Assembly: GCA_033239525.1 (NCBI GenBank)
Contig: BSYO01000005.1
Span: 24,968,519 to 25,032,518, forward strand
DNA: 64,000 nucleotides
Reading direction: 5' to 3'
Source of the DNA: Nepenthes gracilis
Taxonomy: Eukaryota > Streptophyta > Magnoliopsida > Caryophyllales > Nepenthaceae
Shown here piece after piece: positions 13,401-22,815 of this stretch (position 1 is the stretch's first letter; each line of letters opens with the position of its first letter). Made by a program: the position numbers and the translations under genes. The notes beneath the pieces were generated by a model. It searched no databases. It saw nothing but the letters and a program-made list of their open reading frames with translations, and was not told the DNA's origin.

Positions 13401-13733
13401 AGAGCCCATCGGCCATTGGAAAACCAGAACGAAAAGAGGAGACAGTCGGAAGAAAAATACCCAAGAATTCAAACAACATATTTACACCATCGCCCCTTTT
13501 TCCATCATTTTCTCCGTATCTAAAAAGCACACTATCTCCATCATGACAAGACAGAAAGAGAGAGAAAGAGAGGGAGGGGGTACCAAAGCAACAACAGAAA
13601 CAAGGGCATAAAGTGCACAAAGAGAATAGAAAATCCCATCTTGCCACTGACTCGACTCATTAATCTCATCCCACCAGCTCGAACTCAGCCCTCCAAATTC
13701 AGAGATCCATTCATCAAAAGGCAGTCTCCTCAT
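7491..13733 (-). CDS. TOM1: TOM1/TOM3 (tobamovirus multiplication 1) family membrane protein
   Basis: TOM1-family proteins are seven-span tonoplast proteins. In Arabidopsis they are host factors that tether the tobamovirus replication complex, and their normal cell role is less clear. Eleven exons give a continuous 288-aa frame: 13584-13733, 12431-12521, 12289-12341, 10056-10148, 9860-9931, 9598-9670, 9009-9054, 8805-8868, 7883-7936, 7711-7788 and 7491-7583. All junctions are GT/AG and phases agree. Family landmarks: [19 protein letters not shown] near the start, [69 protein letters not shown], and the C-terminal [15 protein letters not shown]. The start is the ATG at 13733-13731. A GTG five codons upstream is not a plausible initiator. 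Length matches the family and no lesion is seen. Intron 3 (2.1 kb) holds inserted repeats. TOM1 and TOM3 paralogues cannot be separated by eye. Confidence 0.93.
10188..10590. repeat. Diverged tandem repeat in TOM1-like intron 3, about 190-bp unit
   Basis: Two nearly full units and the start of a third lie in tandem. Shared landmarks are TGTAAAACC at each unit start, GAAAGGACTACCACGTGAAAA, CATGGC(C/A)AAAATGGC, and CTTCAAAC(T/A)GCCTTA. The third unit is truncated soon after TGTAAAACCC near 10553. It looks like part of a transposon or satellite array caught in an intron. Confidence 0.7.
10600..11640. other. Higher-GC, probably transposon-derived insert in TOM1-like intron 3
   Basis: Base composition is less AT-rich than the rest of the intron. 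Short imperfect reiterations occur, such as GGGCGGCT(C/T)AGAG at about 10882 and 10911, and GGGCCTCCTGGA-like pieces near 10975-11020. Small open frames exist on both strands (11074-11265 and 11071-11343), but neither matches a family. I suspect an LTR-type insertion, but I found no clear terminal TG..CA ends or target duplication. Confidence 0.35.
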
Positions 13734-15847
13734 TCTCTCGCTTCCCACAGTGCTTCGCCTAATCGATGTGGAGGAAGGAGAAGCAGAACCTCTGTTATAG
13801 TCAAAAACTGGGAAATACGGTTATGAGAAGCTGAGAACTGATTTGGCTTTGAGCAGCCAGCAACATAGAAAACGAAAGAAGTCTTCAAGCCACAAGAAGA
13901 GAGGGAAAAAGGGGGGGGGGGGAAGTTGAAAAGAGATTAGGATTGACCGTACCAGACGGTCTTCAGAGAATTGACCTTCTCACTTGTCGGCTCTCTCACC
14001 TAAGCTTCAACGGCTAGTTTTAGCTGAAGTCGCATATTCCACAAATGTGAGCAGAGTCTTCTACGCAACCTTTCACTGCCCCGTCAATCGCAGATAAGAA
14101 AATGAAAACCCAATCGGTTCTACGCTTCAAAAAATAGAAAATTATTATCATCCCATAAAATAGAGAAAATTGTTTAACATTCTTAAAACATCAATTTAAT
14201 ATTATATTAAATTTCTTATATTTTGACATAAAAAATAAGAAATATAAATATAATTATAAATAAATATATTTATTGAAATATAATAAGTTTATTATTTATT
14301 TTTATGCGTTTAAATAAACTGTGTAACTCTATATTGTCAATATTGCATTTGACTCGGATCTTGCAAAAACAAGAACAAGGCCTAGGCAATGCCTCAACTG
14401 CAATAGACCTGGTTAGGATGTTGTATACCAATTTGAAGGTATTATAGACATAGAGAAATCATACCAATCCATTCCAAATATGTTGGTTAAACTCTACTAT
14501 AATGATAATATTATAGAAGAAATCTTGTGAAAAAAATAGCTCGACTCTAAAATAATAAAAAATTTAATACATCTCAATCTTATTACTTTTTGGTGCAACT
14601 ATCAGTATCAAGTAGCTTAAATGGTGTAAGAGACCGATACCTCAAGACTTATGCTAGTAGACTTGTTAGCACCTCCCCAAGGGCAGGACCATTGGACGCT
14701 CATTAAGCTAGCATGTAGCATTATGCCATGCCATCTACCGATATTTGTCACATCAAAAAAGGTATTTATCATGCATAAGTATGGTTAATAAGATAAAAAT
14801 TGATCAGATAATTTTGTAACATCTGATATAAATCATAAAGAAAGTATCTGCCTCTTAATCTTGGATACATAGCTAATTAAAAATTATTACAAGCCTAATA
14901 ATTTTTTTTGAATCTATATTATAAATATACCACCAACTATTATAAAAAAGATTCAAATTTTATAAAAAAAATTATTTATTGAGAGAAATTTTTCCGTAAA
15001 AATGCACCGTTAAGATTTAGCTATGTTGGCGATCATCTGAGAACCAAAAAAAGGGAATTTACACCCCAAAAGAGACCAAGACGTCACGTTTGTAGAGTTA
15101 GGAACACCTGTTAGCTGGTGGTCGATTTCAAGGAAATCGTTTTCCCTTCTCCATGGCCAAGAGATCCTCAACATCACATCCTGTCGAGAATGTTCCACCC
15201 ACGTGCCCATTACTTCCTCCCAAACTTTTCTGATGAGTTTGGCCTCTTCCCCACAATCTAAAATAGGAGCATCATAATTCAAGTTTTAACACTTGGAAAT
15301 TTCTTAACTTTTTACTCTGTTCGAGTATACACCGACCCAGATATTGAATTTTTCCTTTTTCATGAACAATATCCAAACCCCATTACGTAATTATATTTGT
15401 GGTGCCTCGGGTGACAAATATTTGGATGACCAAACAAACATGACAGCATCAAAGACTAGTCCAAGATTTTGACCCAGCACATCGTATTTGATCCTTATCG
15501 GTTTACCATATTGGCCGCTGGTAAACCATTTCGATTGTAGTCATAGTCCATTTGTTAAAAAAATATGTAAGAATACATCATTCCTCTAAAACCCTTTGAT
15601 AAAAACGTGACTATAGACAAAACGAAGAAGTCATAGTATTGCTTTTGACTTTTTCTGCCTCTGTTCAGCCATTACTCGAGTTATTGGTGGTATTAATTTG
15701 AAAAATGCTTGGGTGAGTGAAAAACCAAGGGTTTCCGAAGACTCGTCCAAGATTTTGACTCAGAACAACAGATCTGAGCCATGTCAGTATTATTTATCCA
15801 TCGTCCTCCTCGTAATAATCATCATTATAATTTATTTATGTCGCTCG
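13734..15847. other. TOM1-like promoter side and AT-rich spacer
   Basis: The first 350 bases upstream of the TOM1 start are purine-rich and include a G10-12 run near 13911, probably the 5' UTR and promoter. Beyond about 14130 the sequence is AT-rich. A 90-codon minus-strand frame at 15010-15282 lacks an ATG at its 5' end and matches nothing I recognise. No supported gene is present. Confidence 0.5.
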
Positions 15848-16429
15848 TAGACTCAAATTATGTAATTATTGAGTTAATAATATTATATTTTAATATTAAT
15901 AAATATTGTTAATAATAATGGATATTAAATAATTAGTTATTAATAATAAATAATTATATTAATTATTAAATAAATAAATATTAATAATGTATTAAATAAT
16001 AAAACATATAACCTGTTAATAATAATGAGTAATAATAATATATAATAAAATGTATATAATAATTATAAATAGTAATAAAATATGTTAATAATTAATTAAT
16101 ATAATAACTAATGATAATAAATTAAGGGCGCCGCTACACCCTTCTCGGTTCTTCTTTCCCCATTCACCTTTCTGCATTTCTCTTCTCCTTGCCCTCTCGG
16201 CTCTCAGTCTCTCTCTTTCACTCCCGTTTCGTCTTCCTCGAAGTGACGCCGACACTCACCCGTTGTCGTCCTTCCGTTCCGTTTCTGGCGATTCCATTTG
16301 CCCTCGTTTAATCATTAGGCCGTTATTATGGGTTATAAATACAGTCCGAAAAGTGCTGAGGGTGTTGGGAAGCAGTGGGTCGAAGTCGCTGTTGCAAGCT
16401 TGAGCAGGAGGAAGTGTCGCCGTCATTAA

Positions 16430-17642
16430 TCAAATTTATTAATAAGCTCCACTGATAGCATTCTGCGACGCCCCGAGCTCGAATCACTTGATTTGACCCA
16501 AAACAATTAACAAAAATCTAAATTATAATAATATATCACTAAATAAAACATAATAATTATAATTCTCATAATAAATTTTCTAAAGACAATAAATGTCTAC
16601 AATATCATAAACCTAGGAACGTAATCCCAATAATACGATCAACTAAAATTTTGACAAATCGAACTAACTTTAGAGCTTCCTGTCACGAGCTTCTAATCCA
16701 AATATCGTCTCTATCTCGAAATTTCTCAGCAATAGCTTGATTTCTTCTAACCTGTTATAACTTATATTCTGGAGCTAACAAAACGAAAGGATAAGCCTAA
16801 GGCCTGGCAAGTAAATAAATCAATAAAATAATGAAACGTAATAAAAAGTTTCGGCTAATAATAACATTATAATTACATAAGATAAATTAACAATTATCCG
16901 AGATTCAATAACCTGTCGTATCCATGACTGAAGGGTCATATAACAACAAAACTCAATGATGCAAATTGGATTTCACCAAATCCGAGTATCAATCACGGTA
17001 TAGGTTCCACTGAACCTATTGCAAAATAGGTCCCAATTATGCAAGATGTCACGAAAGTCTCCTCGGACCTTATACATTACTATGAACTCTTAATCCACAC
17101 ACTCACCCCACAGTTGGATAATTCTCGAAGTTTTAGTGCTCGCAAATTTGACAAGCAACTTTATGGTTTTATGATATTTGTCAGCCGTAGTATACAAGTA
17201 CCGAATCCAATCTACACACACAAGCAACATTATCGTTATCCCATCGGATAACTTTTACGCATTCTGTGATTCTCTAATCTAAGCCCATTTGAAACAAAAT
17301 ATATTCATATCATTATGAAGTCTTCACCAACACCAATATCCGCGATATTTCACAAATCGGTTCACAGGATTATAAGCGTCCGTCCAAATAACCTCAATCT
17401 CCAGAATGTGAATTCAGTATCGGAAAAGTGTAAAGAAAGGCAAGTTAATAGCGCTTCATTCAATCTTTAATATTTTTATCAAATTAATTTAGTAATAAAG
17501 TCTTGCCGTAAAATGTCTGTAGCGAATAAAGTTAACGAACGAATAATAATTCTAAAAATTAAATGATGAGATCTGAGAATACTCATTTAACCGACTTGCC
17601 AAACTTACCCATACACACAACATAAACATATATTACCGGCTC

Positions 17643-17676
<34 letters not shown>

Positions 17677-18174
17677 CAACACGCAGACACACTGACACTG
17701 GCACACACACGGCAGTCCACTTGCACCTACACTGCCGCACACCCACCCCGCACAGTGCAAATCTGCACATACCCAGCCGTACACACACCACACACATAAT
17801 TACACATACAACGTATACACGTATATACGTATATACGTATACCGATTCCCCAAAACCTTCAATTACAGCGCCAACGACCAACAGAACACCAAGCTCTGTT
17901 CTTCCAGATTCAGTCTTTTATAACAATTTCCACATGCATCACGAATTTAAGAGCATTGGGGAGGAAAACGATTAACTTAGAGAGAGGAGGACGGATCGGT
18001 TGCAAAATAACAGAAGAGTTACTTGCCTGATTGAACAGTGGCTGCGAGGTTTAACGGCGGCAAGGCTCAAGCTGACGACGGCAACGGAAACGGCAACGGC
18101 AACGGAAACTAACGGCGAACGTCGGCAGAACACCTCAGGACCCAGAATGGCGACGGCTGTAGCAATCGGCTGGG
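16430..18174. other. Region enclosed by inverted-repeat pair 1
   Basis: The sequence from about 16461 starts GACGCCCCGAGCTCG, the style of a plant LTR 5' end, and continues through AT-rich non-coding sequence. Short frames (17039-17251, 17721-17975, 18000-18326) run through low-complexity TA/CA sequence or GGCAAC reiterations and are unlikely to be genes. I read it as retroelement-derived filler. Confidence 0.4.
17643..17850. repeat. Compound TA, CACA and TACGTATA low-complexity tract
   Basis: An (AT)n run at 17656-17675 is followed by ACAC-rich sequence with degenerate CACACTGACACT units. A TACGTATA alternation follows near 17815-17840. It lies inside the probable retroelement filler. Confidence 0.8.
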
Positions 18175-18540
18175 GTTCGCGATGGTGGCTCTGGCACCGA
18201 TTAACGACGGCGACACCTCCTCCGGCTCAAGCTTGCAACGGCGACTTCGACCCACTGCTTCCCAACACCCTCAGCACTTCCCGCACTCTATTTATAACCC
18301 ACAACAACGGCCTACTGATTAAATGAGGGCAAAAGGAATCGCCAGAAATGGTCGATTGAATGAATGAGGAAAAGGAAACGGACGACAACGGTTGAGTGTC
18401 GGCGTCACTTCGAGGAAGAGAAACGGAAGAGAGGCAAGGAAGATGAAACGGGAGAAAAAGAGAGAGACTGAGAGACAAGAGGGCATGGAGAAGAGACGCA
18501 CAAAGGGGGCAGGGAAAAGAACCGAGAAGGTGTAGTGGCG

Positions 18541-18760
18541 CCTTTAATTTATTATTATTATCGACATCCTTTATTACTATTTATTATTATTATATATATT
18601 TTATCATTTATTATTATTATTATTATTATTATTATATTAATATTAACATCCTTTATTACTATTTATTATTATCATATACGTTTTATCATTTATTGTTATT
18701 ATTACTTATTATTATTAATATGTTATCCGTTTTATTATTTAAATTATTATTAATATTTAT
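18541..18760. repeat. (TTA)n trinucleotide-rich tract
   Basis: TTA/TTAT units dominate here. The tract is part of the right arm of inverted-repeat pair 1, and similar tracts occur at the AT-rich end of the other arms. The 72-residue plus-strand frame across it is low complexity and not a gene. Confidence 0.85.
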
Positions 18761-19004
18761 TTAATAATTAATATAATTAATTATTATTATTAAATTAATT
18801 ATTTAATACTCATTATTATTATAAATGTTTATTAATATCAAAATATATCATTATTTATTATAAAATTAACTCAATAACTAAATAATCCGAATCAAAATAT
18901 CGGAGTATTGTAATCCTTCCTCTTAAAGAATCTTGTCCTCAAAATATGAAGTATATTCCTCAATAAATATTTTTAATATCTTGATTTTTTTTTTATAAAT
19001 TGTT

Positions 19005-20300
19005 TACTAATAATCTGATCCTCAATCATTATGATTATGTATGTTGACATTTGTTTACAATAATTCTACCAAACTCTTACTAAGGATTCTGTAACACTCC
19101 GATATTTTGATTTGAATGATTTAGTTATCGAGTTAATTTAGTAGTAAATAATATTATATTTTGATATTAACAAATATTATTAATAATAATTAATATTAAA
19201 TAATTAATTAATAATAATAAATAAATATATTGATTATTAAATAGATAGATATTAATAATATATTAAATAATAAAATATATAATATATTAATAATAATAAT
19301 AATAAAATATATATAATAATAATAAATAGTAGTAAAGAATGTTAATAAATAATAAATAATAATAATAATAATAATAAATTAAAGGCGCCACTACACCCAT
19401 TCGTCTTTCCCCTTTCCCCTTATGCCTTTCTCTTCTTCTTGCCCTCTCGTCTCTCAGTCTTTCTCTTTCTCTCCCGTTTCATCTTCCTCTCCTCTCTTCC
19501 GTTTCTCTTCCTCCAAGTGACGTCGACATTCAACCATTGTTGTGCATTTCCCTTTTCTCATTCATTCAATCGACCGTTTCTGACTATTCCGTTTGCCCTC
19601 ATTTAATCAGTAGGCCGTTGTTGTGGCTCTAGCACCGATTAACGACGGCGACACCTTCTCCGACTCAAGCTTGCAACGGCGACTTCAACCCACTGCTTCC
19701 CAACACCCTCAGCACTTCCTGCACTCTTCTATTTATAACCAACAACAACGGCCTACTGATTAAATGAGGGCAAACGAAATCGCAAAAAGGTCGATTAAAT
19801 GAATGAGAAAAGGAAAACGGATAACAACGGTTAAATGTCGACGTCACTTCGAGGAAGAGAAATGGAAGAGAGGCGAGGAAGATGAAGCGGGAGAGAGAGA
19901 GAGACTGAGAGACGAGAGGGCAAGGAGAAGAGAAATGGGAGACGCGCCTTCAATTTATTATCATTAATTATTAACATCCTTTATTACTATTTATCATTAT
20001 TATATACGTTTTATCATTTGTTATTATTACTTGTTATTATTAATACGTTATATTATTATTTAATATATTTTAAATATTTATATATGTAATAATTAATATA
20101 ATTATTTATTAATAATAATTAATATTTATTATTAATATTTATTAATATTAAAATATAATATTATTTATTATTAAATTAACTCAATAACTAAATAATTGGA
20201 GAATTAAAATACTGTGTTTTACGGTATGCCGCAAGAGTTTGGCAGAAATATTGTAAACAAATGTCAGCATACATAGTCATAATGCGTAAATCAAGATTAG
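19005..20300. repeat. Long inverted-repeat pair 2, near-palindrome of about 1.3 kb
   Basis: The left arm (about 19005-19627) is mirrored by the right arm (about 19738-20300), with a loop near 19628-19737. The arms are copies of those in pair 1, in the same order of blocks (GGCGCCACTACACC, then CT-rich, then GACGTCGACATTCA). The match extends beyond the LTR-like edge: GACATTTGTTTACAATA(A/T)TTCT at about 19049-19072 is mirrored near 20246-20270. This places the same flanking sequence on both outer sides. Such a structure would fold into a hairpin if transcribed. Confidence 0.75.
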
Positions 20301-20820
20301 CAGAAAGTATTGGTGACGTTAAAGCAAAATTCTACAACTAAAGTTCAGATTTTGATGCGCACCCATAACAGCCAAACCCCAATTCAATCCTAAGCCCTAC
20401 TACTTTCGACCTCTGGACCAACTGTGCGGCACGATGCTGTCTTGGATGTAAAGAGGGGATGCAGATGTCAATAGAGTTTTCATGGCGGAAAAGAGAGAAA
20501 GGGGGCTCATCAAAAGGTAAGACGATGAGCATGGGGAGAGTGAACGCAAGTGGGAGGAATCGATTGCAGAAGAGAAGGGATGGAACAGAGAGAAGAGAAG
20601 GGGTTGGGTATGGTGGAGATGACACTCTGGAGGAGGGGGGAGAGAGAGAGGAATGCTTAAGATCTGTTGGGCCATTCTACTTCGACAATGGATTTGAGGG
20701 ATCTGAGATATAGCCATTGATGATCAGCCATGAGATCTTGGAGAAGAGGGAATCTGGTGGGGAAGCTTCAAATTCGGGGATTTTGCAGGGATGTGAAAGG
20801 TGAAACAGGTGCTGTTTGAT
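20301..20820 (-). other. Unassigned segment with overlapping minus-strand open frames
   Basis: Two overlapping minus-strand frames (20400-20717, 105 codons, and 20338-20625) run through a CT-rich stretch. The longer starts MAISQIPQIH and is rich in Ser, Leu and Pro. That could be a plastid or mitochondrial targeting peptide of a lost gene, or chance translation of pyrimidine-rich DNA. A 5' exon with no visible partner exon downstream is possible. I recognise no family. Confidence 0.25.
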
Positions 20821-22372
20821 CTTTTCTCCAAAAATAAAAAAATAAAAATGGTCCATTTAATTTAAATATATCTAAATAGAATGAAGGATTATTATGTGTT
20901 TATATATTTAAAAAATAAAAGTAACAAATTTATATGAGAAAATAAAAAAAAATTATTAATTTCTTATAAAATTTAAATAAATTCTACTAAAATTTTACAT
21001 AAATTGCTTGATAAAAGAATAACAATATCGACTTTGTGGTATAGATTTACAATATTTGTAGATATACATAGTCATACATTGAAATTTAAATAGACTTTTG
21101 AAGCCCATATATGTTAAAAGGTTGTTTATATTTTAAGTATATTTAGTAGTATTATGTAATTTATAAATTGATATCTGCTATATTCTAACTACTTTTGATA
21201 AAATTATGTGATGCTTATGTAACTTTTCAAAGTAACTTTTCACCAATTTTTTATTATTTAATTAACTCAATATTCAATTATTTTTTTAACTAATTATTGC
21301 GAGTAACAACTTAATTAAAATAAAAATTTAAATTTACATATAAAATAATAAATTTAAATAATTTACTCTTAGAATGAAAACTATATCTATGGGCACAAGA
21401 TGATGTTATTCACTATAATCAAAAGAATATAATGATAAAAATATCTGATTATACACTTTTTGATAGGAACACTCAATTGTTTAGCAAATACTGTAATCCC
21501 CCCAAATCTAGACATTTGGCTAAGTTGCCAATTTCAGTTACTTGCTACACGGCTAAGTGTTGTTTGGTTGTGTTTTACTCTATTGCATATTCCCCTATAT
21601 GTATATTCAAATTCATCTACATAATTAATGTAAAAGTGTGTCTTTTAGAAATATTAAATTGGACATTAACTATGATGAATGATGCACTCTCTTGCAAAAG
21701 AACCATCATGAATGTTTCTCAACTCCCATGGCAGCCATCAATACATTGCTATTTTCCAAGGATCAATAATAGCACAACAAACTTCCATGGGCAGCCTTAA
21801 ACCAAGTACATGAAGGAAAAAGCCACCCGGATGAATCCCCATACTTAGGTTAATGACTCGCATTAATTTGTCAGTTTACAGCAAGTACATAACACAACAA
21901 AATCAAATATTCAAAGTTATTATTTATTCATAAAATTAATTTCTTAGTTTCAATAATATCATTTTCATTTGGGCGATCTTGTTATGCTCTATGTCTCAGG
22001 AAACAAAATCGTGCAGCCATATTCAAATTAGGAGGAGATTTTGAAAGCATGTTTCTGTTTTTCATGTTTTTCAGAAGCAGGAATTTGCTTTGGCCGTTCA
22101 CCAAGGAGAGGATGTGGTGTGAACTACTCCGTTCTGCTAGTTCAATGTAGAAAATTGAAAAATGATGAAAAGAAAGGCAATGCAGTTTGCAATGCTTGAA
22201 TGCCCAAAAAATTGTTAGAACGTATAATTTCTAACAATTTAATCACTATACCTTCTGCACCTTACAATGTCAAATGATTTTATTTATTGCGTGTAATGTG
22301 TAGCCAACAACATACCCATTTAAAAGCTAGAAGCAGGCTATCGAGATTTCCATAGTGAAAAAAAAAAAAGGC
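20821..22372. other. AT-rich spacer
   Basis: I see no supported gene. A 122-codon plus-strand frame at 21432-21800 has no recognisable domain and sits in ordinary spacer sequence. Two near-identical short direct repeats (CCATGGCAGCC and CCATGGGCAGCC) at about 21728 and 21785 flank 45 bases of it. Confidence 0.5.
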
Positions 22373-22747
22373 TTAAAGCACAATATTTTCTTCCATTTCT
22401 TCTCTAAGGTTCCTGTAACTGAACCCAGGAATCCCATCAAGCGAATAACTACTATCTGTAACTTCAACCGTAGAACACAGATTTGGGAAAAAGCTATCAC
22501 TTCCACTGCTGTTGCTCCTTCTCTTCTTCCTTCTCCAACTCGACGTCAACAAGTACCCCAAAGAATTACTCCTCGAATGGCGATTTCCATTGTTATCAGA
22601 GACGTTGATGGGCTGCTTCTCGGGCCTCTTTAACGTCTGGGATTGTTTATCTAGCTCGAGCCTCCTGTAGTACTCGATTTCTCTCTTCAAGAGCGATCCG
22701 ACGGTGCCTCTTGTGCCTACAGCAAGAGGAGCAGCAGCAGTGCCCAT
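22373..22747 (-). CDS. Conserved plant protein of unknown function, 124 aa
   Basis: A single uninterrupted frame begins MGTAAAPLAVGTRGTVGSLL. From memory this matches a family of small uncharacterised plant proteins that share the GTRGTVGSL start. Next come a charged helical stretch (KREIEYYRRLELDK, about residues 21-34) and a basic Arg/Lys patch (SWRRKKRRSNSSGS, about 70-83). A short conserved segment follows (LCSTVEVTDS, about 90-99), and the protein ends ENIVL. No signal peptide or membrane segment is seen, and the basic patch could be a nuclear localisation signal (inference). It is flanked by AT-rich spacer with TATA-like sequence just upstream. It lies between the TOM1-like and MAPDA-like genes and has the same strand as both. 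The function is not known to me. Confidence 0.8.
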   Translation of the reverse strand: MGTAAAPLAVGTRGTVGSLLKREIEYYRRLELDKQSQTLKRPEKQPINVSDNNGNRHSRSNSLGYLLTSSWRRKKRRSNSSGSDSFFPNLCSTVEVTDSSYSLDGIPGFSYRNLREEMEENIVL

Positions 22748-22780
22748 TTTCTCAGCGAAGATGGTGGCTGAAGTGGTAGC

Positions 22781-22790
22781 TTTATATATA
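22781..22790 (-). promoter_or_regulatory. TATA box candidate for the 124-aa gene
   Basis: The minus strand reads TATATATAAA, 34 bases before the ATG at 22747. Normal spacing from a TATA box would leave a leader of only a few bases. A second, weaker TATA-like motif at about 22806-22815 may therefore be the functional one. Confidence 0.4.
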
Positions 22791-22815
22791 GCAGCATCGT
22801 CTATGAAGTATAAAT

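Larger units (their letters stand above)
15848..18905. repeat. Long inverted-repeat pair 1 (arms about 15848-16429 and 18175-18905)
   Basis: The left arm read forward and the right arm read on the opposite strand share the same order of blocks. First comes GTTATTGAGTTAAT with AT-rich trinucleotide runs. Next is GGCGCC(G/A)CTACACC, then CT-rich sequence with GCCCTCTCG and CTCTCAGTCTCTCTC. Then come a GTTTCGTCTTCCTC-like block, GACGCCGACACTCA, GTGCTGAGGGTGTTGGGAAG, and AAGCTTGAGC(A/C)GGAGGA. The right arm's outer end reads ACTCCGATATTTTGATT on the minus strand, preceded by a purine tract. That looks like a gypsy-type polypurine tract followed by an LTR start. Either the arms are LTRs in opposite orientation or this is a foldback element. 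No coding frame of note is present. Confidence 0.75.

Noticed and set aside
13482..13748. GTG upstream of the TOM1 ATG as an alternative start
   Set aside because: Plant nuclear genes rarely initiate at GTG, and the ATG five codons later gives the family-typical N-terminus.
15010..15282. 90-codon minus-strand frame
   Set aside because: It lacks an ATG near its 5' end (upstream TAA in frame) and resembles no family. It lies in AT-rich spacer, so it is probably a chance frame.
17633..18326. Several plus- and minus-strand frames across low-complexity TA/CA and GGCAAC-rich sequence
   Set aside because: They are made by simple repeats, with no conserved residues, and lie inside retroelement filler.
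21432..21800. 122-codon plus-strand frame in the spacer left of the small gene
   Set aside because: It has no domain, no flanking splice context and no TATA or leader. Its length is not exceptional for this base composition.
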